A stretch of DNA of 64,000 bases from Talinum fruticosum (lineage: Eukaryota > Streptophyta > Magnoliopsida > Caryophyllales > Talinaceae), in contig JAITYX010000021.1 of assembly GCA_021018815.1 (NCBI GenBank), positions 5,485,001 to 5,549,000 on the forward strand, in the 5' to 3' direction. This document shows, one piece after another, positions 1 through 13,169 of the stretch; the first letter of the stretch is position 1, and each line of letters begins with the position of its first letter. A program made the position numbers and the translations under genes. Under the pieces are notes generated by a model, which saw nothing but the letters and a program-made list of their open reading frames with translations, was not told the DNA's origin and did no database searches.

Positions 1-1289
1 GCTGCAAATTGATTGCACTATATGATGGCGGCTCTTGTTTTGCCACTGTGCTTATGATTTGAGATTTCACTGACTTTCTTGTGTGGATAGCCTTTGTTCA
101 TAGGTTGTTTGCTAATTGTTTCTACAGCTTTTCTTTGTTTAGATAGCTGCATTTAGTTCATTCATGAAGCTAATGATTGTGTCATGTAAGGTGGTGCTAC
201 ATTGTCGTGTCATCAGGCCTTTATAGACTTGTACTATTTGGTCCATATGGACCTTAATCAGTGTGAGAGAGGGAGAGGGGGGTGGGGAGATCCATATTTA
301 TTAAATAACTGTTAAAGCAACCTGGACATATTATATTGAGGCATAGGGGATCCCTCCGTTACCACCATCTGGCTACACCCTACAGGGAATACACATACGC
401 ACACGCGTGTGTGCGCGCGCACACACAAACACACACACACAGACAGAGGAGAGAAAGACTTATGCAACATGAGGACAGGATATAGTGATCCTTTATTATG
501 TATGACATTTATGAGGAGTTATGACAATTGTCACAATTGTGAGGCTGATTATTATGAAAGAAGTTACTTGATGAAGTAACATGGTTGCTTGGATAATGTC
601 GATCGGATGAACTGGAGATGGACCAAACTTGAAAATGTAAAAGTTAATAGTCATTAAAATTGTATAAGAGGGAGACCTGGAGAGAGTATCTATGTGGGGA
701 AGCTGATTTATATTTCTTTTATTAGTTAGCCAAGAATGCATGCTAGTGCTAACATATCAATCCTATTTGTACAAATTGGAAAAGTAACCTTGATTAACTT
801 TAGTTCAGGATTTTTCTTTTCTTATCACATTTATCTGGCTTTGGATATTGTCATCTGCTTGAACATAGTTGTCCCTCCGTATTGTTATTTTGTTAGACTA
901 TGCATTTTCTGCAATTTTTTTAGTTGTATTTCCAACACATCTATGACCTATGATTATATATTCGTAAATCAACAAAAAAACAATTAGAATAATAAACACC
1001 TTACCTCAGGTGAGACACATATTTGGACTAGTGTACTTTAACATTACAGGGTTAAAAACTTAAAATCATTGGTCTATCTGTACCCTTTCATTGGTTGAAA
1101 CATCCTTTTTCACTAGAAGCACATGACCATAGATTTATACATTTGAATTTTTTTAATTGAATGGGACTCTGGGATTTTCTTATGAACACCTGTCTGTTTT
1201 TTGTTTTTAAAGAACACTAGGACTTTCTTTTGCGTGCTTAAGAGAAGTTGTCTTTACATTTCTGATTAAGTATAAACTTCTGTACATAG
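1..1289. other. intron of the upstream-truncated SDR gene (inferred)
   Basis: No coding exon is recognisable here. The next exon (from 1290) opens in the middle of an SDR domain, so this stretch is most simply the intron before it, with the cofactor-binding first exon(s) off the left edge. It holds a purine-rich patch near 264-287 and an alternating AC/GT tract at about 390-440. Confidence 0.5.
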
Positions 1290-3411
1290 GCAGCATGCGA
1301 TTGATTCAAGCTGTCGTCCCCCATATGGCATGTAGGAGGAAAGGGAAGATTGTAAATGTTGGAAGTGTTACTGTTATGGCCCCTGGACCATGGGCAGGTG
1401 CTTATACAGCTTCCAAAGCTGCTCTTCATGCTGTGACAGACACTCTGAGGTTTGTGTCATGTTGTTTGTATTTGTAGCACTCTGCTGAAATCTTAGGTAT
1501 TAGTGAAGCAGAAAATTTATTTTGAGCAAGGACTTCTATTTTTTGATAAGCGATATATGACTATTAAACACAATTCATCAATTAGGATATGAAGACATGT
1601 ACACAAGCCTGTTCCTGAGTAAATATAGTTTATGTGAACTTTTAACAAGCTATAAGCTTCTCTGAAATAAAAAATGAGTACACCTTGGTAAAAATCTAAA
1701 GCATGCACTTTTGAGAACCCCTCCCCCCTTTCTTCCCTGGGCGTCCTCTAGTTGTGATTCCTGACCAAATGCAGTAAACAACCTAACATAATGATACATC
1801 ACCATAGGAGCAAAGTATAAGCTTCTGCTTCTGATGTCCTCCAAAAGAGAGAAGCTTCTTAATATGCACTATGGATGATGAAAAAAACTCCCAGAGCAGA
1901 TTATGCTTACTTCTCTAGGTAAGCAATTAATTGATACTTCTTTCCTGTCTACAGCTAACAAGGGACAATGATTTTGGCACTATATGTTCATAAGACAGCA
2001 ATGTATATGGGTGGGATCCTTTCCAATGCCGTGTTATAGCAGAAATGGAGAATTGCGGGGGAACTACTGGGGGAAAAGAACCTAGTGATCTGGGGAAAGG
2101 GTATCGCCATACTAATATGATGTCTCATATAGAGAAGAGTGGTGTTTGGAGCTTAATGGGGAAACAATTGAAGAGATGACATCTAGGCGAAACAGTGCTG
2201 AAACAAAAGGGAATGTGTAAAGGGCATTGCCAGTCTTGTTTGGAAACCCATGATGCTTTCTGACTTCCGTAATCTTCGATCATGAAGTTCGGACAATATG
2301 CATTTAGTATTTATTCTTTTGACTGGCTATAGCCTGGGTAAGGGTGCATTCATCTTTACATAACCAAACAGTGTCGGAAGTGGGTTTCTATTGGGTTGTT
2401 GATAACAATATAAGTTGACCTGTCAACTAAGTATAACAAACAACAGACCTACTATGGCTCTTTTCCTTCTCTGCTATTTGGCTAGATATTAATGTTGATT
2501 GATATTGATAGGGTTTTAAATGATGCTGTATCATTTCAGTGCCCTTCAAGTTTTGAGGATTTTAGCTTGTTCTCTTTAGAGGAATGGACGACGAGGAAAA
2601 GTAGTGTAGGGTTTCCTTTTTGTTTGGAATTCAGATAATATTAAGAGTACGAGAGGGGCGGGGGTTTGCGATTCAAGAACTTGGACACCCATGAAACAGT
2701 TCAGTGAAGATGTTGAAGTCTCCGCCTGATCCCCTATCTATCACATTCATCAATTCTTGCAATCAACTGAACGTTACCTCCCTTACCCCATCTTAGTGGT
2801 TCAAGACAAGCTTTACCGCTTTCTGTGAATAAAAAAGGATCCCATATAGATCTTCGACAGACAGTCTTTCGCTGGAAAGATAAGAACAGGAAGCTTACCT
2901 ACATTCAACTTGAACTTTTGTTTTGCTGCCTTTGCATGGCATGGATCTTTCCTAGAACTATTTCTTTCCATCTGTTATGAGAATAACCCCAAGAAAATTT
3001 GGAGATTATTCATTGTTGGTAGAGATCTTCACTCAATATTGTTCGTTTCCATTTATTTGTATTCTGGTGTGCAGGTTAGAACTCCAGCCCTTGGGGATTG
3101 ATGTTATCAACATTGTACCCGGTGCTATTAGATCAAACATAGGAAATTCTGCATTGGCCACTTATAGCCGGATGCCAGAGTGGAAGTTATACAAGAAATA
3201 TGAATCAGCTATACGCGAAAGAGCTAACTTTTCCCAGGGCCCGAAGTCAACTCCGGCAGAAGAGTTTGCAAAGAAAACCGTGGCCACCATTCTCAAGAAG
3301 AATCCTCCTGCTTGGTTCTCCTATGGCCATTATTCTCTGCTGATGAGAATAATGTATTATCTCCCCATCTTTGTCAGAGATTTCCTTCTGCGTCTTGCAA
3401 TGAAGTGTTGA
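1290..3411 (+). CDS. short-chain dehydrogenase/reductase, 3' part (1-acyl-DHAP reductase-like)
   Basis: Two exons are visible, 1290-1449 and 3075-3411, joined across a 1.6 kb GT-AG intron (TDT-LR splits into AG|G). They encode the second half of a classical SDR. The NVGSV segment carries the catalytic Ser region, followed by the YTASK catalytic Tyr-x-x-x-Lys motif, then an [11 protein letters not shown] loop. A hydrophobic C-terminal stretch ([18 protein letters not shown]) could attach it to a membrane. The reading frame is intact to TGA at 3409-3411. The Gly-rich NAD(P)H-binding start is outside the window. Plant relatives are annotated as NADPH-dependent 1-acyldihydroxyacetone-phosphate reductase-like proteins, as is At5g10050 from memory. 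The SDR fold is sure; the substrate is not. The gene converges tail-to-tail on the next gene. Confidence 0.85.
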
Positions 3412-4952
3412 TGGCCAGGTTTTTTTTCACGATTTGTTCTTTTGGGAAAGTTTTCTACAGGAGCCTCTACAAACCTCAGCTTGCTGCCCCCTTTGTGTTT
3501 TTTTTTCTAAAAAAAAATCATTTCCACTATGTAGTTCGAATATTGTACGTGTCATGATATGATTTCAGTGTTATTCACCCCCAATTAATCACGGCGATAA
3601 AATAGGTTATACACCAAAAATATTAGCCCGAATTTGTATTGGATATACTCTGACGAAGCCGAAGTTGCATATCTTATGATCGACTTGGAAATGCTTCTTT
3701 AGCAGAAAAGCAAGGGCAGACAGCTGCTTATCCTTTTTATATTTTTTTTAAAAAAAATATTACTAGCATTTAGAGAAATAGAAGAATGCTTTTAAATGAA
3801 TTAGAATTTTCACGCATTAAAATACCAATTGCAGATATTTGTTAGCAATTAGAAGCCATTCAGTTAGTGTTCGAATTTGTGGATTAAATCTCTGCTTGCT
3901 ATACAATTTTTCAATGTTTTTTGTTGTTTTGTTGGATGTTACGAGATGTGATGAAAATGGTGAAGCGAAGGTATTTTTCCTCCTATTAAAAAAAAAAAAA
4001 TCCTAACACCATGGGAACCAATTTATACAGGAACTCATTGCAAATTTTAGCTAAATTTGAAAACCATTCGACGAGAACTAAAAAAACAACATATTATTTT
4101 TTTAAAAAGATTTCTACCAAGTGTTGGTTGAGGTAAGGTAATAGCTATCTCAACCCACTAAGGAGGAGAATTCAAACTTAAAACTCCAGAAATGCACCTG
4201 TTATCTTAAAAACGCTAATTACACCATTCATCAAATTAAAAAACTAAAATTCTAACCTGAAAAACAAATACTATATTTTTGCAAGTTAGAAATGGAACTG
4301 GCAATAAAATTAAAATTTCTCAATACCAGGAAAATTAAAACTTGTAACCGGGAAAAAGAAAATTCAAAAAAATAAAAACTTCTAACCACTACAGGGGGAT
4401 CTGGATCCATGGGAAGGGGCAGGGAAAAAAACCCAGAGATTCTACTTCTCCTGGCAATAAAGGACAATTGCTACTTAATTCACATAAGTGAAATTAAGGT
4501 AAATGGGCTCCAAAGTTACGTAATGTAACCCATCTGCACTAACTAAAACCTAATACACAAAACTGGGCTATCTGACTTCCCCACAATCCATCAATTGGCA
4601 ACAAACCTACACATGCAGCTTTTCCAGAAATCCACAACAATACTTCACTCTTTACACCGCGCTGTTAGGAACTAACGCGGAAGACTATGAAATCCTAATA
4701 TCATTCGATCAGTAACTACACATTGATGCCCTCTCTCTCTCTCTCTCTCTCTGTCTTCACTGTGTTGTAAGCAAATATCGTGCACCATGATCCTAATCCT
4801 ATTTGCATGTATAGAAAGCTCACTCTTTGCTTTCCCCCTTTGTATACCCCTTTTCAAGGTCGAGCAGATTTTCAACGATACCCATAAATAAAGGGGAAAG
4901 AAGGGTTCACCCTATAAATTCGATGATTGCAAGCTTGTTTCAAGAGTCTCTA
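3412..4952. other. intergenic, 3' flanks of two convergent genes
   Basis: This is AT-rich sequence between the SDR stop and the stop of the CID-domain gene on the other strand. It contains an A/T hairpin-like run near 3739-3760, an A-tract near 3988-4000 and a (CT)11 microsatellite at 4731-4752. No gene is seen. Confidence 0.6.
4731..4752. repeat. (CT)11 microsatellite
   Basis: Uninterrupted CT dinucleotides. It lies just beyond the stop codon of the minus-strand CID gene and so is probably in or near its 3' UTR, as GA on that strand. Confidence 0.9.
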
Positions 4953-7900
4953 TCACTGATTATGATGAGGTTGTGTATAGTACATCATACCGGGAGGCTG
5001 AAGTGGCCGGAAACTGGGAGGTGCTGGTGGCTGCTGCATTGCCAACATAGATTGCTGCATCAATGGAGTTGATTGTGGTCCCAATGGTAACAACTGCTGT
5101 TGATTCATTTGCAGCTGTGTTTGAGCCAACGGCATCATAGGGCTAACAACATGAGGTGGTGGGGGTGGCGGTCCAGGTGGAATCGGAGGAAAACTTCCGT
5201 AACCAAATGCCGTGGCCCCTCTTGATGTTTGGGCATACTGTTGGGTAGATGTATTTGTAAGTACCTGAAACTGGGACTGAGCACTTGGGCTGGGAGTCTG
5301 CAATGTTGGCTGGCTTATTATCATCGAATGATATTGATGGGCAGGAGTCGTAGGAGCTGGCAGAAACCCATTAGGGTCTGAAACCGATGAAGGCTGCTCG
5401 AGCTTTGACGTTGTATTGGGTGTCATCGGGGGTGAGAATTTGAAACAGTGGTGGTTGTGGCAAGGCCAGCATTCTTAGCCTCTTGAGCAGCAAATGTTGA
5501 GAGGACAGAAGTCATGATTAACTGGGAAGAACTAGAAGCTGTAAGTTTGTCAGCAACCTCGGCCGCAATGTCAGCAGCAGTCTTTTTGGACGTTTTTCCT
5601 GTATTGGTGCCTCCCTGTGCTGCTGGCTGCGCAACATAATTCTCGTCACAGAGCCGCTTTCTCATATCGTTAGCCTCCTCTGCCTGTGCTTGGGCTACCT
5701 GAACATTGTAAGAACAGAAGTTCATTTGGTGAATACTTGCAAGTCAATATATAATTTGCAGTGTTTGAGAGCATGTTGATTGAAAAAAGGAGGGGGAGGG
5801 GGGCAGGGCATTCCTCGACAAGATAACAACCTCACAGTTAAGCCCCAGCTTCTTATAAACTTGGAAATCACAAAGTTAAACCGCATCAGAATTCAGGCTA
5901 CTGCAGGCCCAGAGAATTAAATCGTAGTGGGTTGTTTCTGTGGACTCCATACCAGAAAGACAGCTGACTGCCTAATAGTTCACAACAAAGGAAACATAGG
6001 ACAGCTTACAAAGACATTTCTCGGTAGCACACTATAATCCAAAACTAAGAAAACTGCCTAATAACAATCGAGACTCTTTCAGCTCTTTGGCCACCCAACA
6101 AAATTGGACAGAAAAGGAAGTTCTAAAGAAGTGAATCAAATATATAAAATCAGGGAACGAGACAGACTTGCATAACTCTTGGAAATCAATCTTTAAAAAA
6201 CCTTCAGAAAAAACGCTGATGCGAACAGTGATATAGAATAGTGCCAAGACTGAATTCCACAAAAAATTCTCAATTAGATCCATAATTCTTAGATATTCAT
6301 TTAGCATTTCTTGGCCAAAAGCAATTGATTCCCTCTTTCTGCCAAAACTAGAAAATCTTCAATTTCCAAATGTAACTTCCAATAAACCCACAAGCTTGAC
6401 ATCCTTGGAAATTCATAAACTGATAATAACACATCATCAATCAAGCTTTATTTGACACTCACAGCAGATTCTCAACTTCTTATCAACTCTTTTTGGTCAA
6501 AACATCTTATCAGTCATAAATAGCAAGTACACCAGCAACAGCAAGGACATCCTTGGAAACTCATAACTGATAATAACACATAATTTAATCAAGCTTTATT
6601 TGACACTCACAACAGATCCTCAACTTATCAAACAATTTTTTTGGTCAAAACGTCTTATCAGTCATAAATAGCAAATACACCGGCAACAGCAAGGATCCCC
6701 TCACATCCGAAAAAGCTTTTGGATAAGAAAGCAAAAGCCAATTCAAACATGAGTCATAGTCTATTTCAAACACTTAAGAAATACATTATGCATAGGTAAA
6801 GGCTATAACTAGTCATTTCTACAAGATAATGGCTAAAGATCTATCACACAGTTTGCAACTTGCAACAGATCATAGCAATATCGTAATACAGCAATAGTCT
6901 AACCAAAAAAAAATTGCTTGAGATTCCTCATAAAACGTGCACAAGATGTCAATCTTCTATTTAAAATTGAAGTTACTAAAGCAGCTATAGCAAGGGAGTG
7001 AGATTCACAACTCCTCCCAGATTTCACAGGTCTGGAGAGGACTAAATGCAGACGACCTCACCCCCTCAAGCATTCCCGTAAGTAGAGACAGAGAGACCAC
7101 TTCCAAGAGTCTTAAGTAGGCTTAAGAGTTAGAAACGAAGAGGTTGTTTTCACCCATTTAGTCACAACAAAGAGATATGGTTATAGACCTAAAGTCCATA
7201 TTTGCGTGAATAAAAAACGGAGTACAACTACTTTTAGTGTGGATTTTGCTTTCACAGGGTAAATTGCGAAATTCAGAAATGATCACAATTTCTCTTTGCA
7301 GCTCAACATACAAAACCAGATCAATTGCAAAACACACTGCCAAAAAACCCTGCCAAACATGAATTGACTGGAACACTAACCATCACCCCTTGTTTTATCC
7401 AACTATACTATCTTAGTAAAGCAAAAGCAAGTTACAAAATAGATACCTGCATTTGTGTACGAATATTCTCCAACTCCGATTCCTGTATGCAAAAACACAA
7501 TATATGATTAAAATCAACTTCTAAAGTCTATGCCTGTCCAGAAACACAATAATCTGAATAAAATCAATTCATAAAGCACCTAGGGCAGTACTATAGCTCG
7601 CCTCTATTCAACATTTTGTCTACCTATTGTAAGAGCACAAAGGAGATGCCCCCAAACCTCCAAGGAAATCTATTTTCCTAGGTAGGAATGGAACATTTCT
7701 ATCTGCATATACCTGTTCTTGGAGTGCTTCTCTCAACTGCGTCACAAGTGCTACTCTGTTTGCTTCAACTGACTTAAGTTTCTCAATGCACTCTTTCAGA
7801 ATATTTTCTTCCTCCTCCAATTCTTTGGCTAAGGTTTTTCGCTTTGGATCCTTCGCTGAAAAGCAAATCACCTAGCCAAGCTTAGAAAACCTTTAGTGAC

Positions 7901-10885
7901 AAGCAATGCAATATACAATATTAGCTCCCGGTAGAGAAAGCCTTTCTGCATTAAAGAACAAGAAACTTTGTCTTCAAACTAACAAGTCAATCTGCATGCA
8001 ACTTCGCCTAGAATGCAGCTTACCTTGAGCACAAGCTATATCCACATCGTGCTCCATCTTCCTCACATGGTTAATTGCAGACTTGCATCTGCTCACCTCA
8101 GAATCTTCCATTGTTTGTTCACCAAGCACTAAATGGAAAGCTGACACAATTTTTTCTGCTGATCCCCGATAGATAATTTCTGAATCGATTATCACGAATT
8201 GTACAATAAGCACAATGATAGGCTTTCTAAAAACAAGCTAGTGTTATTAGAAGAAAAGAAAATTCACATATAACAAAGTGGGCCCCATTGACCTTGGAGA
8301 AGGCAGGATTGTTAATTAGAATTTTGAGGACTTGAATTTCCTACAAGTTTTCAAGCAACTAACAAAAGTTGAATGTAGCATTGTTTGGTCGACGGCAAAC
8401 GAGTAATTCCTGAAAAATGGATTTGATATACAGATTTTGGCCCATCTCAAGTATAATAACATCACTCAATGTACGTGGGCAAGGTCTCGGCAGGTCAAGA
8501 TGTACAAGACTAGTCTCCAACCTCTGCTATCAAAGTACTAAGACATTCCAAAGCTCCTCTCCGCCACGCATAACAACAAACTAACAATTTAGTTAAGCAG
8601 AACCAAAGCCTCAATGGACACAAAAACTAAATCCAAGCAACTTCTCACAACGAACCAATCAAAAAGGGCACCTCAGAAAACTTGTAATCAAAAAGCAAAT
8701 GTGTCAGTACAGAAAATTCACATTAGTCAATCTGGGAGTACAACTTGCAGATACCAAATTGTAGCAAAACCAAAGAACAATGACACTACAGAAAAAGAAG
8801 CACTATAGTGGATCTCACCGTCCTAATGGAACGTGAATCCCTTCTTACAATCTTGACAGACCGCGATCGTTTCTTGCTGCTGAACTCAAGGGGAGGCAGA
8901 GTCTCAGCCCCAAGCATCAGATCTTCTAGGTTTTGTGCCCGGGATCCAAAAACTCTTCTTTCTTCCCATATCTTAACCTACAGTAATGTATGCAACATGT
9001 TGGATATGAATGATGATATGCAAGAAATTGGTTGCCTTAATTTGAATTAAGGATTTATGCAGAGTTAACCAGACCTTCTTTTCAATATAACGACAAAATA
9101 TTAAACAGTTTACGATAAAAACCTACGATAAGATAGGAAGACATCACCAGTTCAATCATGAAGCTCGTATTCGGAATGAAACTATATAGCAACAAAAAAT
9201 AGGCAGTCAGCATAGTGGCATACCAATCTGGAGACAACCTTCTTTCCTTGATCATCACCATTTTCATGAAGATCCTTGAGAGCTGATGGAAGGACCTTCC
9301 AGAACTCAGTAACAAATTCATTTCCTTTACGTTTGCTGTTCTGCAGTATGTCATTAGCAAGATACAAAAGAGGGACCTTCTGGACAATCTGAGATTTATG
9401 GAACTGTTCATTCCATGTTGCTACAACCACTTCAGCCTTGCTCCGGTGAAATATACACCAGTGAGACAATGCTATAGGAGTTAAGGTAGCTGCATTCTAA
9501 CTTTGCAACTGCAATAAATAGAGACTAATGCAAATTTCAGCTCTGTCGCAGTACAGAGAAGAGCTTACAGTAAATGTGTTAGAAGTTTAGATCTAAATTC
9601 TATTGGTAGGAGATTTCAACAGGGATGATCACATAGACGAACTGTGCAGGTCAGATAGACCTCAAGATGACAATGCCATAAGTCAGGAATTCAGGATAGT
9701 TGACATTGAAAACTGACAAGCACATAAATATACACGTTAATAGTTAAGTTGACATAAAATAAAGAAAGAAACAGCTACCCATCCAATATGGATACTGGAA
9801 TGAAACTAAAAAGAAGCCTGGATGGCAGGGCAGAAGGGAAGGAGCTACTTAATTAGAGCAGTAAGGACAGCAGAAGGGACTTCTGCCACAGGGAACATAT
9901 CACTTAAATGAGATATCAAACACTGCCACTCCACTTCCACTGATGCTATTGAATCCCACTGATGGGATCCCCACCCCCAACCAGGGCTCAGTCGTTTATC
10001 ATATCGTGAAATTGATATGAAATGTTCCATTAATAGAAGAAGGAATTTTCAGAACTTCACATTAGTGTCAGACTTGAGTCATCATCTCTTTTGTATATAC
10101 ACCAGGAGAGTAGAACTTGCAACTTTTAACGAACAGCCTTCCTGAAAAACACCCCACAGGACGTTTTCCCGCCTGAGAGTCTGACAAATTAATTACTCCT
10201 AGCTCTAGGCAGAGGACCAGAATGTATATGTAATCTATGCATTTTTTTTACTCCTTCATTATCACCTTTTGTTTCCTAACTGAAACGTGTGCACCCATTC
10301 CTCTCATTATATTATTCAATCAAGTCCAAGATTTCAGGGAACCAATAACCCCAACAAAAGTTAGAAGAACAATATGAGATGCACATAAAAGGCATGTAAA
10401 TAGTTTTCCCTCCACTGTGAGACTCACTACTCTAATTAGACACACACAATAGAAGACATAACCTGCTACACATACAAACAAGCTCGTTCCACTGCATAAA
10501 ATCATCCAGGTCAGACAGGCTCAGATACAAGGAATGCCAGGCAATGGAAAAAATTAGAGCGGACAAAGAATCCAAAATTGCTGAATATACTCGCATAATT
10601 TCACCATGTTCAGTATCATAAGTCAACAACTGCACTATACCGGGGATATCTCATAGCTGCTCATGTTTCCAAAAAAAGACGATCATGCAAAACCAAAGCC
10701 AGAAAAGCTTAACCAACAAATCTTGGATTACCATACTTAGAAGAAATTGAAAAACCAGAAATCAAGCTAAAGCTACTTAACCCAGAAGAGCATAAACAAA
10801 GAAGGATACTTTCTATGCATTGCTGGGTGCTATTGAGCTTGGAAAGCTTGTCGGCCAATATTTGCTCACTGAAAACGCTATTCAT
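4953..10885 (-). CDS. CID-domain protein, RNA polymerase II CTD-binding (RPRD1-like)
   Basis: Seven exons on the minus strand: 10810-10885, 9224-9471, 8819-8977, 8024-8179, 7713-7855, 7447-7482 (36 nt) and 4953-5698. The first three encode a CID (ENTH/VHS-like) domain from MNSVFSEQ through SHWCIFHRSKAE, LLYLANDILQNSKRKG and IWEERRVFG. This fold grips the phosphorylated CTD of RNA polymerase II in RPRD1/Rtt103-type proteins, so a nuclear role in transcription and 3'-end control is likely. A coiled coil follows (exons 7713-7855 and 7447-7482). The C-terminus is rich in Pro, Gln and Met, with a polyproline run. Two one-base losses (8164-8167 and 5428-5432) break the frame; repairing both gives about 521 residues in phase throughout. 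An upstream in-frame ATG at 10934-10936 would add 17 residues, but family members start at MNSVF. From memory it resembles At5g10060. Confidence 0.88.
6398..6694. repeat. tandem duplication, two ~148-bp copies
   Basis: Copy 1 spans 6398-6545 and copy 2 spans 6546-6694. Both begin GACATCCTTGGAAA and share AAGCTTTATTTGACACTCACA, TTGGTCAAAAC and CTTATCAGTCATAAATAGCAA in the same order, with a few substitutions and small indels. The pair lies in the last intron of the CID gene (5699-7446). Confidence 0.9.
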
Positions 10886-11002
10886 CCCAGCTGAGCTGAG
10901 CACTTCCTCTTTTGCCTCCCCCAGCCCTCTCAACAAGAAAGCTGAAATTTAATCCCCAACAAAACCAAACTTTGCAATGCAACTTCTTCAAGCTTCCTCT
11001 GC

Positions 11003-11038
<36 letters not shown>

Positions 11039-11492
11039 CCCCTCCACCTTCACTTGTGTTTGTAAATCAAGAAATCAACTAGAAACCCTAACCTTCCGAT
11101 TCTAAGTGGAGAACCCATGAAGTTTCAAACATCCAAAATCTTGACTTTCGACAAATCGAACCCAATTTCCGAAAATCAGAGCTTTGGTTTAATTCTACTT
11201 GGAATACTTATAAAGATTGGCTAAGAAATGTTACAATTGAGTAAAATCCCAAATCATAAAAGAAGAGGAGAACTCGAAATGCTATAAACCTGGCTGATGA
11301 CAACCCTTACAGAGAGGATTGGTAACGGCGGAAAAGATTGAAACAGAATAATTGAAGCAAAATCAAAAGCAAAAAGATTAAGTGAGAAGCATTAACAGGT
11401 TTCGAAGACCAAAGAGTATAAAAGCCCGAGATGAAACGCAGATGATGGAATACTAGGCGATGGCAAGTGAGGAGGAGGGAGAGAAACAAAAA

Positions 11493-11527
<35 letters not shown>

Positions 11528-11640
11528 AAGGAGTGGGATGGAGCTCGAGAGTTGGGGACTGCGGAGAGCAGAGTGAGTGAGTTGCAGAGAAGAGAGAGAG
11601 AGAGACAGAATAAGCGAGATTTAAAACACTTGTAATTTAG
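10886..11640 (-). promoter_or_regulatory. 5' leader and promoter region of the CID gene, with CT/GA tracts
   Basis: Upstream of the ATG at 10885 on the minus strand lie a long pyrimidine tract at 11002-11038 and a GA tract at 11497-11523 (plus-strand view), plus further GA runs near 11590. Such CT/GA-rich DNA is typical of plant leaders and core promoters. Candidate splice signals (for example CAG|GTTTATAG on the minus strand near 11285) suggest a leader intron, but I cannot fix its ends. No clear TATA box was chosen. Confidence 0.4.
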
Positions 11641-11806
11641 AGGGAGACTGGAGAAATGTATTCCTTCCGGTAATGGCTACGCTTCGGCGTTTGTCCACGC
11701 GGGTTGTGTTTCGGGAAAACCCCAATCGTCCATCGCTTCTATATTCTAATTACTAATCAAACATTATTTTTCTTTTTGTTTTTTGATTAAAAAAATGCTC
11801 AATGTT

Positions 11807-12068
11807 TGCCTCCGTTTCAAAATATATATGTTATGCGGAATCACAAAGAAAACACGAAATTTATGACAAATTTTGAGTTAAAAAACCAAGTTGTCTCTAT
11901 ATTTCATTGAAAATGAAGAAAATTAATAAACAAAGAAAAACAAGGTAATTAATAAGCACAAAATTGGTAAACTAATAATTAATATGTTATTGAAATTGTA
12001 AAGTGACAAATATTATGGAATAAAAAATGTTAGTTAAAGTGACATATATTTTGAAACGGAAGAAGTAG
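11807..12068. mobile_element. Stowaway-like MITE, about 260 bp
   Basis: The left end reads CCTCCGTTTCAAAATATATA. The right end reads ATATATTTTGAAACGGAAG, its near inverse complement. Terminal inverted repeats starting CTCCGTTTCAAAATA are characteristic of plant Stowaway (Tc1/mariner-type) MITEs. The interior is AT-rich and non-coding. The ends are slightly decayed, so the exact borders and the TA target duplication are uncertain. Confidence 0.7.
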
Positions 12069-13169
12069 TATATATCTTTCTCTTAACCCTAATTCTCATT
12101 TATGGAATATTTTATATGCTATATAATATATTAAAATTTTACACTTGCTAACCTAATATAGCATATTCTTTGATTAAAAAAACATATAAAAAGAATAATG
12201 ATGGTCACATCTAAAATTACAAACAAATAATAAAGTCTTTTAGAACTTAAAATCGATATTCAAGACTCTCTATGAACACAAGCCTATATTTTCCAACATT
12301 CTCATTTTAGCAAATGCCAAGGTTATCTATGAATATGATCAATCTGACAAGAGATCTGATTGTTTGCAACTCCCCGAATATTTTGTTATAATGCTTAGAA
12401 GACTCGAGGCTCAAGCCAAAAAAACAAAAAAAAAGATTTACTTGTATAGTTGTATATGCAACTTAACTTTGGAGAAGATTCAAGGTTCGAGCCAAAAAAG
12501 ATTATATAATTGTATAGTTGTATATGCAACTTGGGAGAGCCAAAAACCATGTAGCCTTTACAATAATGTATTTAAGATTAGGTAACACATTCAATTTGGT
12601 TGGTCCTTCCATAATCAAGTGTTAACAAAGCTGAGCACATATTACGTAATATTTGGAAAATTACATAATTGTATAATATCTAGCATAAATATTAGCAGAG
12701 ATAACATTGTTTATATCTGAACCCCCAGACCCCAGCAAAAGCACAACCTCAAAGGCCGGCATGGCACTGCTGATTCAGATGGTTCGTCGGGTTACCAGCA
12801 AGCCTTGGCACAATAAAAAACCTTGCATCAACATGCCAGGTTATTAGCAATCTTTGACACTAATAAACCTTGAATTAAAAAAATCTAATATATTATTTGA
12901 TGGTCCTACAGAATCTCAACAAAACCCAACTACATAAATCAACAGAAAAGGAGGTCCCTGATCCAACACACAATCGAACCCTATGAATGGTCCACTAATG
13001 TAAATTCCTCCTCACAGGACAGTCTAGAGAGACCTAATACACATGGGGAACATGGTTCTTCACAGAATTTAGTTTCTTCGTCATAGTAATATTTGCTGAC
13101 CTAGAGAACGGCAAATACACAATTCTTCATCATCATTTACATTCTAACCCCATTGCAAAACTCCAAATA
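12069..13169. other. intergenic AT-rich DNA
   Basis: This lies between the promoter of the CID gene and the 3' end of the ACINUS gene; both genes are on the minus strand. It contains a short direct duplication at 12398-12532 and otherwise no coding potential that I accept. The last few hundred bases probably include the ACINUS 3' UTR. Confidence 0.5.
12398..12532. repeat. direct duplication of about 60-67 bp
   Basis: Copy 1 (about 12398-12464) and copy 2 (about 12473-12532) both run AGAAGA(C/T)TC(G/A)AGG(C/T)TC, then AGCCAAAAAA, then TTGTATAGTTGTATATGCAAC followed by TT. They differ mainly in the A-rich middle. Confidence 0.8.

Noticed and set aside
390..445. Possible CRISPR-like or structured repeat in the AC/GT tract
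   Set aside because: It is a simple dinucleotide microsatellite with no spacer structure, in plant DNA.
4105..4225. Possible third SINE-like sequence, vaguely resembling 19680-19800
   Set aside because: A few shared blocks (TTGAG, CTCCAGAAATGCA-like) but no A/B boxes, tail or target duplication that I could confirm by eye.
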